From NCBI GenBank assembly GCA_963576475.1, contig OY754977.1, positions 28,469,796-28,533,795 on the forward strand: a stretch of DNA of 64,000 nucleotides. Reading direction: 5' to 3'. Below the pieces are notes generated by a model, which was not told where the DNA came from, made no database searches, and worked only from the letters and a program-made list of their open reading frames with translations. The position numbers were made by a program, and so were the translations under genes. The DNA is from Molanna angustata (Eukaryota; Arthropoda; Insecta; Trichoptera; Molannidae). Of this stretch, positions 9,606 through 20,680 are shown piece by piece. Each line of letters begins with the position of its first letter. Position 1 is the stretch's first letter.

Positions 9606-11785
9606 TTTTTTTTTTTTTTTATTTGTAACATAAGAAATAATATTATACAGGTACACATCAAAGTTTAACAATACAATATTTTTACAAAAAAAAGATCCTT
9701 AAGAACTAGATGCGGAATGTAAACTGCTTCACTAGGTTAAAAACCTGTTCTGGAGCAGCTTATAATTATATAGGTATATTGTTTAGGTGTGCGTGTGTGT
9801 CATTGTATGTTAACGTAGAGTTGTTTATTTATCACTGTCTTGTCTGTTTTTTTTATCCACTTCTTTAATCCACATTTAAAGCTGTTTATATTTGTATTTT
9901 TCTTCAATTCAATTGGAAGCAAATTGAAAATTTTTACTCCAAGGAAATGAAAATTTCTTTGTCCATAAGTCGATTTGGTTCTCGGTATCTGTATATTTGC
10001 TTGTCTAGTCTGTCTAGTCTGACGTGTAGTTTGGGTCGATTGGAAGTCGTTAAGGTGTGAATAGATATAAGTGCAAATGTTTTTAGCATATAACTGTGGT
10101 ATGTCTAGGATGTCAAGTTTTTTGAATAGTTCGGCTGAGGGTGTGCGAATAGGTACATTAAATATTATTTTCAAAACGGATTTTTGGGCTTTAACTATTG
10201 AATCTATATTTGTTCTGTAAGTGCCACCCCACCCTATAATACCATATTCTACTATTGATTGGTAAAGTGAATAGTACATTAATTTAATGACAGATTTCGG
10301 TAAAACATTTCTGATGGAGCGAAAAATGAAATTAATTTTTTTTAATTTCATGCTTAAAATTGAGATATGGGGTTTCCATTTTAAACATTGGTCAATTGTT
10401 ATTCCCAAGTATTTCGTTTGTCTAGTTTTTTTTATTTCAGTACATATACAGTTACTTTGTTGGTCTTTGCAGTCATGAATTTTCAGTGGTCTATTTTCAT
10501 TTGGTTGTCCCTGGTCCGTTTTGGTAAAAGTTATGTATACTGTTTTGTCATTGTTTAATGTAAGTGTGTTACAGTTTAGCCAGTTTTTAATAAGATGCAT
10601 CCCACTTTCTGCTTTTTTGTAAGTAGATTCCCAGTTTTTATCGCTAAATAACAACACAGTGTCATCTGCAAAACTTATGATTTGTCCTCCTATATTCATA
10701 TTGCATAGGTCGTTCATGTAGATGAGGAATAAGATAGGACCAAGTATGCTTCCTTGAGGTATTCCGTAGTTTATATTGGAAGGCGAACTCAGAGTGTCTT
10801 GAATTTTGACTAGTTGTTTTCGGTTTGTCATATAGCATTTCAATAATTTTAACTCATTTCCGGTAATCCCTAATTTTTCCATTTTTTCAAAAAGTTTAGT
10901 ATGCGATATTGTATCAAAGGCCTTTTTAATATCCAAAAATATACCAATTGTTTTATTGCCTTTGTCAACATTCTGAGTTATATATCCAGTGACTTCAGAA
11001 ATAGCATCCGAGGTAGACCTTCCTTCTCTAAAACCATACTGATTGTTTGACCAGATATTGTTTTTGTCAAAGTAGTTTGTAAGTTGATTTTTTATGATTC
11101 TTTCTATGATTTTAGAGAGAATGTTTAGTACACTTATTGGGCGGTAATTATTTACTTCGTCTTTGTTTCCATCCTTGAATATGGGTACAATTTTTGCGGT
11201 CTTCATAGACGTTGGGAAGATGCCGTTAGTTATAGATAAGTTAACTAGATATGTAAGCGGAGCTATTAATTCATTGTTAAGGAGCTTAATTGATTTTTCA
11301 GATAGATGGTCTATTCCTGTAGCACAGTTTGGTTTAATTTTTATTATTGCTTTGTTTATTTCATCCGATGAGGCCTTTTCAAGAATGAATTTATTTGTAG
11401 AGTGATTATTGTATTGTGCAATGGGGTCGTTTTGATTTGTTAATTTGATATTTTTGGCCAAGTTGGAACCGATAGTGGAAAAAAAGGAATTAAAATGGTT
11501 TACAATATCATTAGGATTTTCGGCAAAGGTAGTTTTAGTATTATTTATCTTGAGTTCTTTGATACTTGATTGTTTTGTTTTAGTTGTACATGTAATTTCC
11601 TTTATAATATCCCAAATTCTTTTGGGATTATTTTTATTTTCAATCACTTTTGAAGTGTAGTATATTTGCTTTGCTTTACGAATAATTATGGAACAGGTAT
11701 TTCTATATCTTCTGTAGTGGTTAAGTAGGATCATGTCATGTGGATTTTTAATGCATTTCTGGTGTAATCTATTTCTTATAATACA
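9606..11785 (-). mobile_element. CR1/L2-group LINE (possibly Daphne-like), 5' truncated
   Basis: This minus-strand LINE comprises a linker, RT and C-terminal domain, about 190 bp of 3' UTR and a poly-A tail (poly-T at 9606-9621 on the plus strand). The endonuclease is absent. The coding frame continues upstream of the first methionine as RNALKNPHD and hits a stop near 11780, so the truncation lies about there. I could not find a clean target-site duplication. Related fragments sit at 14.2-16.7, 17.8-20.2 and 29.9-31.0 kb. The clade is assigned from FADDT and overall block order only. Confidence 0.75.
9800..11734 (-). CDS. CR1/L2-like LINE reverse transcriptase, 644 aa open
   Basis: The N-terminal linker NHYRRYRNTCSIIIRKAKQ and RIWDIIKEIT precede the RT. 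RT blocks in order: CATGIDHLSEKSIKLL, NNYRPISVLNILSKIIERI, NNQYGFREGRSTSDAI, IFLDIKKAFDTISH (motif A), YGIPQGSILGPILFLIYMND (motif B), FADDTVLLF near residue 355 (motif C), and TKYLGITIDQCLKWKPHI. The C-terminus has YSLYQSIVEYGIIGWGG and ends after a KK.IKK basic stretch. A TRQTRQTRQ triplet lies near residue 580. The absence of internal stops over 644 codons in AT-rich DNA suggests a fairly recent insertion. The protein lacks its endonuclease, so it is not autonomous. Confidence 0.8.
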   Translation of the reverse strand: MILLNHYRRYRNTCSIIIRKAKQIYYTSKVIENKNNPKRIWDIIKEITCTTKTKQSSIKELKINNTKTTFAENPNDIVNHFNSFFSTIGSNLAKNIKLTNQNDPIAQYNNHSTNKFILEKASSDEINKAIIKIKPNCATGIDHLSEKSIKLLNNELIAPLTYLVNLSITNGIFPTSMKTAKIVPIFKDGNKDEVNNYRPISVLNILSKIIERIIKNQLTNYFDKNNIWSNNQYGFREGRSTSDAISEVTGYITQNVDKGNKTIGIFLDIKKAFDTISHTKLFEKMEKLGITGNELKLLKCYMTNRKQLVKIQDTLSSPSNINYGIPQGSILGPILFLIYMNDLCNMNIGGQIISFADDTVLLFSDKNWESTYKKAESGMHLIKNWLNCNTLTLNNDKTVYITFTKTDQGQPNENRPLKIHDCKDQQSNCICTEIKKTRQTKYLGITIDQCLKWKPHISILSMKLKKINFIFRSIRNVLPKSVIKLMYYSLYQSIVEYGIIGWGGTYRTNIDSIVKAQKSVLKIIFNVPIRTPSAELFKKLDILDIPQLYAKNICTYIYSHLNDFQSTQTTRQTRQTRQANIQIPRTKSTYGQRNFHFLGVKIFNLLPIELKKNTNINSFKCGLKKWIKKTDKTVINKQLYVNIQ

Positions 11786-14240
11786 TTATAGTTTTAATAA
11801 AACTTAAAGAGCACTTTATCAAAAACTATCATATATTACTTGTGCTCGAGTAGGAAAAAGCGTTGGAAATTTTCCATTAAAAACGTTTAGTACATATTAG
11901 ATTTATTTCCTCCTTTTTACCCGCTTTAAACTCGGTAGCGATCCTGGATCTGGCGGATGTGATGGCATCTAAACTGTGAAACTTTCAGGGCGATTCCAGT
12001 CACGTTGGTTAACGTCCGAAACAGCGCCAGGAAAAAAAACGCGCAAACTGAACTCGCTCGCTACCATAATACTAGTTACTACCTACTGAAACGATTATAC
12101 TTATATTTTTGAAATGATCCGGACAAATTCACGGATCGCTGTTGAACGCCAGTAATTTTAGCGTCGAAATAGGCGCCGTTTTGATGAGAAACTCGCGATT
12201 CAATGTGTTCGCGCCATTTATTTACTTTAATTGTCATAAAATAAAATAAAATAAAATGCACTGTATTCTATGAATTTGATGTCTTTGTGTATCGCCAGAA
12301 GAAGTAATGCACTAAGCCAATGGCCATTGGCAATCAAGAGGCTTCTTCTGGGATTCATCGTCTTCATCCGCACTCATCACCGCTTCAATTACCGCTTTAA
12401 AAATTATCCGCCTACTTGTAACATTTTGCCAATATTCGCACCTGTGAGTTGGCAACACTGAAAACAACAGTCTTCCCGTTTGTCATTCGAAAAGTACGGA
12501 TCCATATTTTTGTTCGTGTCTGTGTGACCGCCGCTTTTCGCCGCTAATTAAATAATACCCGCATAACTTTCAACCGCTACTTTTCACCGCATTATGTATC
12601 TTCGCTTTCTTCATCGCTATTTTGTACAATAACATCGCAGATTCAACAGTTTTTACCCGCTACATCAATAATAAAACGCCCGTTATCACTGCAGGAGAAG
12701 AGTGTCCTCTGCCCAAGGATCTGCCAGCCAATTAAAAGGTAAGTGCATTGTTTCCTTTTGGCTTGTATACGAGGTGTCATATTTATCGAACTGCAGTGCA
12801 TAAAAATCGCTTATAAATCAAATTACCAATACCAAATAGGTCAATGTTACAATGAACCAGCAAACCCCCGCTACACCGCAATGCGTTGTGTGAAATAAGT
12901 CACTTTGATTTTCTTATTACTTGGAAGCTTACATTTAAATACTTTCAAACATTTTATAACTGGTTAATTTTTTGTTTCATCTACCTGAAAACATTTGTTT
13001 ACTATCATATTTAAACTGCATTTTCGCAGACACCTACATGTTTTTTACTCCTCACTTAACCTAGGGGATATAGTGGGGAGTTATGATTTCGCAATTCCTA
13101 AAGGGTATTTTTTTATTGCAGATTATTAACTAGTATCATGCTGAGATTGTATTCTGAAAGTTTTATCACAATGTATCTGTGTGTGTGCTATGTGCTGTGT
13201 GCTGCGTACTATGTACGGCGTATTTATTTCACTTTATCGATTATAGACTAAAGTTCTTATTCAATTATTTTCAAATTTTGCAAATATGTATATCTAATAT
13301 TATTAGACCCATTAGATTTTGAAGGATATCTGAATAGTGCTTCTCAATTTTTTTAACTGAAATATTTCAAAGCAACCCGAAGCTCAGGAAACTTAAAACT
13401 TGAAAATTTTATTTTCAAATTGGGAAAAATGCACATCACTTTCATAAAATGGCATTGGAGAGTTATCAAGTTTTCATAATAAAACATTGAAATAAAAAAT
13501 AATTTAACAAACTCATTTCATGAAAATACTGAATATTTTATACACAAAATTTAAATAATTTATAGAATGACTTGTTAGTGAGGAGTTTAGCGTTGGCCAC
13601 AACCCACTCGTTTTTTTCGTGTTAACGTTTCATTTTCTTGTTGAAAGTATGTTCAACTCTCCAAATATTTATTTTATGTTTTTTTATGGTGGCTGATGAC
13701 CCTCTAGAATTTCACAAATTGTGGACTTAGGGTGCTTTCGGGATTCATCCTTTACACATGTTCCATCCAGTAGAGCGTTTGTTAGCTTTTCCTGATAATA
13801 TGAATCGAAATGATGGAATTACACTTAGAAATAAATATTGTATGCTAATGAGAAACATGGATTGCTTAAACTGTGCCCTGCTAGTTCACAAACAAAAAAT
13901 ACGCAGTGAGGTTTGCCGGTGAGTTGTTCCAGCAAAACGTACATTTCTTAATGTCCCATTTAGCACAAGTCAAACTTTTCATTTTCCAAACATTTTACAA
14001 GAGTAGTTGTTTTTATCACTGTCGCAGTCAGTTGTGATCTGCTCAAGTGACCCGAAATCAAATCGCATGATTTGTTTCAACAACCTGAATGTGACAACAA
14101 ACATTTCGAGATATAAATTTAGGAAGTACATATAATATACTATGAATTCAACTATTTTTGTAGGTTGTATTCCACTATTTACCATTGTCTGCCTAACTAC
14201 ATAGGAACAATTCCTGTTTCGAATTTTTTTGTTAAACGAC
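11786..14240. other. Non-coding stretch with a hairpin and a possible spliced exon
   Basis: No convincing protein gene is visible. A nested hairpin sits at 12295-12351: outer arms ccagaagaag/cttcttctgg around a perfect 16-bp palindrome gccaatggccattggc. From about 12480 to 12740 the sequence is richer in GC with repeated ccgct-like pieces and ends at a good splice donor, aaaag then gtaagtg. The remainder is AT-rich. Confidence 0.45.
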
Positions 14241-14245
14241 GGAAA

Positions 14246-15658
14246 GTAATTTCCAGATACACTAAAGGTATCCAGCATAACACCAATACATAAGGGCGGC
14301 TCCCCATTTTTGGTTAATAATTACAGACCTATTGCCCTCATTCCGCAAATAGCAAAAAAATTTGAAAAAATCATTAAAACACAATTAATGCGATACCTGG
14401 AAAAATACAATAAACTATCTAATAATCAATTTGGGTTTAGGTCAAATTTGGGGACTGAAGACGCATTATTTACACTAACAAAATACATAAATGAAAAACT
14501 GGATACTGGAAAGAAAGCACTAACAATATTTTTGGATCTAAGAAAGGCATTTGACACTGTTAACCACAATATCCTTTTCCAACGAATGACTAAAATGGGT
14601 ATAGAAGGCAGGTGTCTCTCTCTAATGCAGAGCTATCTAAATAAAAGGGTACAAAAAACCAAGATTGAAAACACTTATAGCTCGCAGCTTGAAGTCATCC
14701 ATGGCGTTCCGCAAGGAACAGTTCTTGGACCGACCCTGTTTTTAGTTTAGGTATATAAATGACCTTTGTAACGCAAACATCCCCGGTGAATTGTATTCAT
14801 TTGCTGATGACACATCAATTACTGTAAGCGGTCAAACTTGGCCAGAAACTTATGAAAAAGCAGACAGGTGTTTAAGACATGTAAAATCTTGGCTTGATAA
14901 AAGTTTACTGACTCTAAATTGTGAAAAAACATTTTACATGCCATTTTATAGTACTCAAAGAACTGCGCCTAACTGTGACGACTCTCTCGCCATGCGATTT
15001 CATAGTTTAAACTGTAATAACAATTGCTATACATGTGCAGAAGTGAAAAAAGTGAATTATACAAAATATTTAGGGATCATTATTGATTCACATTTAAGAT
15101 GGGATATGCATGTCGATTACCTTTCAAAAAAAAATAAGATATCTAGTTTATGTTTTTGAGAGGATGGAAGGTATTGTCAAAACTGATATTATCAAAATGA
15201 CTTACCATAGCTTAGTACAATCTCTTTTATCTTATGGTATAATTGCTTGGGGAGGAGCTTTGAGTTGCTTCACAAGGCCCCTAGAGATTCTTCAAAAGAC
15301 AATTATTAAAAATATATATCGAAAACCATTAAGGTATCCTACATTACAACTCTTTGAAGATTCCAAACTTTTTGACTTAAGAAAACTCTACCTATTACAG
15401 TGTCTAAAATACATACATAAAAGGTCTCATCTTTTTCAAATAAAAACGCAGAATAGAGTCAGTCAACGGCTAAATCATGTGTATAATGTCCCAAATTGCA
15501 AAACAAGAAAGACTCAAAGACATGCTATGTTTGTGGCTCCAATAACATTCAATAGTTTAACAAATCATCTGAAAAATATAAAAAGTCATTTGTCATATGT
15601 TAAACAAATAAAATGTTGGTTAAGAGATAAATGTGAAGTACACAAAATATTGTTATGA
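14246..15658 (+). pseudogene. LINE reverse transcriptase, two frameshifts
   Basis: The first piece runs from FPDTLKVSSITPIHKGG through VNNYRPIALIPQIAKKFEKI, QFGFRSNLGTEDALF, IFLDLRKAFDTVNH (motif A) and HGVPQGTVLGPTLFL (motif B). A frameshift near 14748 leads to YINDLCNANIPG, FADDTSITV (motif C) and TKYLGIIIDSHLRWDMHV. A second frameshift lies in a nine-A run at about 15127-15135. The last piece carries YHSLVQSLLSYGIIAWGG and the C-terminal domain. Both breaks are single events in otherwise open sequence, so decay is modest. It resembles the 9.6-11.8 kb LINE in block order but is clearly a different copy or subfamily. Confidence 0.75.
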
Positions 15659-16722
15659 TTTTTATATGAAATTTATATGCATATTTTTTTATCTATATCT
15701 AAAAATATTGTTTTACATGTTAATTTAAAGTGATTTTTTTTCCTCTCTTTATTTGTGAATTCTTATTATGATATATTTTCCTCCTTATAGTATTTTTATT
15801 TTGTTATATCATTCTACTACCTCATATGTTATTATTATTATTTATTGATTTATTTTTAATAACTGTTTTTTAGTTCAAAATACCTACGTATTTTTTCTTT
15901 TCCTCTATGTATTTTTATTTTGTTTTTTCTACTTCTTTTTTACTTGTTTCTTTTAATTAATTCATATTTCATAAAGTTAAGATACATTTTTATTTTTATT
16001 TACTTTCTATATTTTTATTTATTGATTGTTGTATATTGTTATTCGATATATGTGTGTATTTTTATATTTTCATGAACATATAATTTGTTATTTTATTTAA
16101 GTATCTGTTTGTATGATTTTTGCGAGTTTATTGGGTGAACGGGGAATAAATGTATTTGACTGCAACATATGTGCATAGTTTAGAACCGAGCAACTGACGT
16201 TGCTTATTGTTGTGAGTCGCCTGATACATTTGTGGGTAGACTGTATTTATGGTGTTGTGGCCAGAACATTTTTGCCTCGTTCAACTTACCTGTTTTTATT
16301 TTATTGCATTATTTAGCATTTATTTTATTGCATATAATTTTTTTATCTGGTTTACTTCACTCTTGTTATAATTCATAATATTTTAGATACATTTAATTTT
16401 TTTCATTTGTTATGGGCACGTACATATTATATAAAGAATATATTTGTTCATAATAATATCAACTGTAAATATATTTCTTCTTTTTCACTTTTAATATTTT
16501 ATATTATACATATGTTTATATTAGTTAGATATAAAAATCTATTTTTTTATATATATATATATATATATTGTATACCCACACACAGGCATTGCCTTTGTGG
16601 GAATTTTGGTATTCAGTAATTGTTATATGTAATTTTCTTTGAATTTTTTTTGTTGTTTATTTAATTTTGTAAAATGTGCCAAAATTAAAATAAATAAATA
16701 AATAAATAAATAAAATAAATAG
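14246..16722 (+). mobile_element. CR1/L2-group LINE, decayed, with long 3' UTR
   Basis: A plus-strand LINE 3' half: RT region in three frames, then about 1 kb of AT-rich 3' UTR, ending in an (AAAT)n tail at about 16688-16722. Near its end the UTR has cacacaggcattgcctttg within a gtggg-type stem, and upstream tattgggtgaacggggaata. Both appear inverted at 26.4-27.9 kb, which shows that this UTR belongs to a repeated family. It includes an AT microsatellite at 16548-16568. The 5' part including the endonuclease is missing. Confidence 0.7.
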
Positions 16723-17785
16723 GAACCTATTACTGTATACCCTATTGGCAGTTACAAGATTTTTAAAAATACTATCGATTTTTTCAAGAAAATTCATTTC
16801 TCGTAACATATCAACAAAGTTTCTGACAAGACCCTCGAGATATCGTATGACTAGTTCAACATTTTTCATGGTTTTTACAATTTTGATGTCAAAAAACTCA
16901 AATTCTGCAGCATATATGTTTTGTTTATAATATAATAAAGAGTAGAAAATTTAGTGTGTTTGTGTGTGTCCCTTATTATTTTTGATCTGATCGATGTACA
17001 AATCCCAAAATTTTTGAGAATATAGATTAGGCCTACAAAACTTTTATCAAACTATAAAGTTTTTAACTGCGGGTATAATATTTGGTAGGACCGCTGTCAG
17101 ACTGCTGATTCATGTAAACTTATTGATGATTTGTATAAAAATATATGTTGCGTACATAACGCATACCTACATCAATATGCAAGACTGATGTCATATCCCG
17201 CACCCTTGTGGCTGTGCCTTATTAAAAAAAAAAAAAAAAAATATCCCGCACCCCTCCTCTCCTATCCCAGTCTGACTTACTCATCGACACCGCTAAACGT
17301 GTGTGACAATTACGCTTCGATAAATAATCAATCAATTCATCAATATCACGGCCGTTATATACGGAATATCAATTTCTGAACGATACTATGCCTACTGTGT
17401 TTATGTGTAAATGTTTTTAAATTAAGTTAACTAAACCTATGTGAAATAGTGGGATGACAACAAGCGGATTTGTGGACATTCAAACGGTGAGTTCCTACAA
17501 TTTTTCCTAACTATCCTTAGTCGATTCAATTATCGAAATTCAATATATTTCCAATTGATCGTGTATGTGTATGTATGATTTTATAATATAAAATATAAAG
17601 TTGTATTCTTTATATTTTTTGCACTTGTTTCCTGCCTAAGCAATTTGCTCTATTTTATTTTTATAAATAGCTATACCTTGTGGGATTTTGTGTGCACGGT
17701 TGATTTATTATAATTGATATTATGTTTATGTATATTATATGTTAACCGTGTACCAAATCTTAAATAAATAAATAAATAAATAAGA
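16723..17785. other. AT-rich spacer with a retroelement tail
   Basis: No gene is recognised. An (AAAT)n tail at about 17762-17784 follows a short sequence containing ttaaccgtgtaccaaatc. This is probably the 3' end of another unidentified retroelement on the plus strand. An A run of about 17 is at 17225-17241. Confidence 0.5.
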
Positions 17786-17838
17786 ATCCCCATAGAATCA
17801 GATATAAGTGTTTTAAAGTCTTGGTTCGATTATAATAT

Positions 17839-18185
17839 CATCATCATCATCATCACTGGCTCTACAGCCCGTTGTGGACCTTGGCCTCCTCCAGCATTCG
17901 TCGCCATCTTCCTCTATCCTGACAGGCACTCCTCCAATCCCTTATTCCAACTGCTTCTACGTCCCGCTGCACACCATCCATCCATCGGAGTTTGGGTCTA
18001 CCGACACTACGTCTACCTTGGGGCTTTAAATGAATGATCCTTTTTGGCACTCTTTCATCACTCATTCTTTGGACGTGCCCTGCCCATCTCAGCCTCCCTG
18101 TTTTGATGATTTTTACGATGTTTGGTTCTTTGTAAACATTGTAGACCTCTGTGTTGTGTCGTATTCTCCAAACTCCGTTTTCCTG
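17839..18185 (-). mobile_element. RTE-type LINE 3' end with 11-bp target duplication
   Basis: This minus-strand fragment encodes NTEVYNVYKEPNIVKI, GRLRWAGHVQRMSDERVPKR, GRRSVGRPKLRWMDGV and RRMLEEAKVHNGL at the stop, followed directly by a (GAT)n tail (atcatcatc on the plus strand). It is flanked by gattataatat at 17828-17838 and 18186-18196. Removing it restores the host LINE reading frame WFDY/NILSLN. It is a different RTE subfamily from the 6.2-7.5 kb copy, judging by its tail and sequence. Confidence 0.85.
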
Positions 18186-18410
18186 GATTATAATATACTT
18201 TCATTAAATACAGATAAAACGTGTATTATCCCATTTGCACTAAATGATAAATACATCCCAGAAGACCTTAATATAAAAATTCATATTGACAATTCCTGTT
18301 TCAACAACTCCATATCTTGAGACTCAGCATGTATTAAATTATCAACTAAAAATAACATCAAATACCTAGGCATTATTATTGAAAGCAGTATGAAATGGAA
18401 ATTGCATATA

Positions 18411-19444
18411 ACTACTTGTTGCATGTAACACATGAGATCCAACTGTCGATAGCGATAGTATGTAAAGTTGAAGAATAAGAATCAAACTATAAACCCATAA
18501 ATCCATATTATTGAAAATTTTAACACATGTTGGTATGTATGTCAAGAGGACAGTATGGAGGTCAGATCCTACCCAGAATATGAAAACAACATGATGGTAC
18601 CTATGTATGTATGTTTGCAAACTATTAAGTCTTCTTAGTTATTATTGTGTGTAGGCTACTGCCATAAAAATTGTATGAAGCAATGTCGTCACTAAATTCA
18701 ATTTTGATAAAAATTGTTAAAAAAAATTGTGATGTGCTAATACATTTTTAATATTTTTTAAAGAAAATTAAATTTTCTAGTTGGGGTGTTTCGGCTTTTT
18801 TCGATATTTAAAAAAAAATGGAAATATAGGCAGTTAAATTTAACATAAAAAAATATTTTTCTTAATAATAAAAGTTTGAGAAACCCTGGAATAAAAAAAA
18901 ACAATTTGAGATTTTGTATTTGTCTATGTTTATACCAATTTTCAGCGTTCTAGCTTTTATGGTTTCTGAGACACATGGAAAAATAAACCAATAATTCAAA
19001 AGTTGATAACCCCTGACTGAAACAAAAATTCACCATTCTGAGTATATGTAAAAGCTTTGTAGGTCTATAACTATTTCTATATTCTGAAATGTTGGGCTCT
19101 GTAAAATGAGCAGATCAAAAGTTACAAGGTGGGACCGACACACATACAGACAAACATACAGACATATATACAGACACACATACAGACACACATACAGACA
19201 CACATACAGACACATACACACACACACACACACAAAACTCACATAAAATGTTCTACTCCGAATTCTGAGTAAATCCATGTACTGACTGAAACAAAAATTC
19301 AAAATTCTGAGTATAAAAGTTTTGTAGGACTATTATTGTTTATATATTCTGAAATTTTCGGCTCTGTAAATTGAGCTAATCAAAATTTATAAGGGGGGGG
19401 GGACACACAGACACACAGACACACACACACACACACACACACAC

Positions 19445-19484
<40 letters not shown>

Positions 19485-19570
19485 ACGAAATGTTCTACTC
19501 CGAATTCTGAGTAAATCCGTATATCGAACATATATGCTGCGATGCCTCAAAGTTGGTGTTTTTTGACTTC
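18411..19570 (+). repeat. 189-family dispersed repeat, copy A
   Basis: It opens with gcatgtaacacatgagatcc and caactgtcgatag, the same sequence that starts the units of the satellite at 41.7-45.3 kb. It continues with the family body (gtatggaggtcag, tcgtcactaaattcaatttt, ggggtgtttcgg, aagttgataacccctgac) and ends near cctcaaagttggtgtttttt. It contains one satellite unit only. No coding capacity is seen. Its termini show no obvious inverted repeats, and the transposition type is unknown. Confidence 0.7.
19014..19520 (+). repeat. Tandem pair of about 240-260 bp with CA-rich microsatellites
   Basis: Two adjacent units each run from ctgactgaaacaaaaattca to ttctactccgaattctgagt. Each carries its own ACAC/ACAGAC microsatellite (19137-19238 and 19392-19490). 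The duplication lies in the distal part of 189-family copy A. The second unit begins at about 19281. Confidence 0.75.
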
Positions 19571-20160
19571 AAAGTTGGAAAAGTTGTGAAAAAAGTTGAC
19601 CCTGCATACAATTCTCGCGTATCCTGGACAATCGACAGTTGGATTAATTATCAGATTTAACAGTTATATTTTGCTCTCTGTATCAGTTTTGGGATATGGA
19701 ATAATGGGTCGGGGTGGAACATATAAGTCAATTCTTGATCCATTAGAAAAATCGCAAAAAACAGTTTTGAGAGTAATATTGAAGAACCCATTCAGATATC
19801 CGAGTAATTTGTTGTTAAGAGAATTCAATGTCTTGGACGTTAGACAATTTTGTATACAAAAAATAATTATTTATGTGCACGATCATTTAAATACGGAATT
19901 CACGATTCAAATAACATGTATGGAACAAGATATGGATACAAGGGATTATTACGCATAAGGAAAACTCATTTTCACAAAAACACTACTCTTTTTAGGAGCA
20001 AAAATTTATAACGGTCTACCTAGCGTGTGAGTGTGCCTGAATTAAAAAAAAGTATGTACTTTGTAAATAAGTGGTTATTAAAAAATATTGGTAGATCACA
20101 ATCGGAACATAATTTAATATAATATATACTTAAAATAATTTCATTTCCTTTCATCGCTTT

Positions 20161-20680
20161 TTTCATTGTCTAAGGACTGTTACTAAGACTTATTTATTTA
20201 TATATATTGTTATCTCATTGCTTGAATTGTTTAGGTACTTATTAAATCATTGCATATTGAATTGTTGACCTTAGATTTGTTTATTGGTTGCTTTTCCATT
20301 GCTATAATGTGTTTACTTTTTATTTGTACTATATTATTACTTTACTTTCCGTGTCCGGAACACCATCATATTGGTTGGTGCTCCGGTGGTGGAAGGATTG
20401 GCCGGCATTCTGCCGTTTCCAGGGACGCCCGATTGCTTTTCCGAAGTTAACCGAAACTCAATCTACGTGGAGGCTCATATTATTGCATACTGATTTGTTT
20501 GTTGACCTATGATTTGTTTATTTGTTGCTTCATATATTTTTTTCATTGCTTTCACGTGTTAACTTATATGTTAATCCATTGCTTTTTAATTGGGATACTT
20601 TTTTCATTACTTACTATAAGTATACCTATTTATTATTTTTATTACAATCGAATAGAAAGAAGATCGGTCGCTATATTTGT
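20161..20680 (+). repeat. AT-rich tail region with a degenerate ~230-bp duplication
   Basis: The blocks at about 20250 and 20482 both begin ttgcata, then ttgttgacct..gatttgtttatt and ttgcttc/tt. Between them is a GC-richer piece (20355-20470, accatcatattggttggtgc onward) that is absent elsewhere. No gene is recognised in the open frames here. Confidence 0.4.

Larger units (their letters stand above)
17786..20160 (+). pseudogene. CR1/L2-group LINE relic split by two insertions
   Basis: Three plus-strand pieces of one LINE can be joined by eye. The first is DISVLKSWFDY (17786-17838). The second is NILSLNTDKTCIIPF to YLGIIIESSMKWKLHI (18186-18410, with a stop and a shift). The third is LCISVLGYGIMGRGGTYKS to VLDVRQFCIQKIIIYVH (about 19655-19958), then a tail to about 20160. 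The RTE between pieces one and two and the 189-family repeat between pieces two and three are later insertions. About 30 codons are missing at the second junction. This is the thumb and C-terminal part of the protein; no catalytic block remains. Confidence 0.65.

Noticed and set aside
19030..19302. Cysteine-rich or leucine-rich small protein opposite the CA tract
   Set aside because: The frame is open only because of the microsatellite (repeating YVCLYVC).
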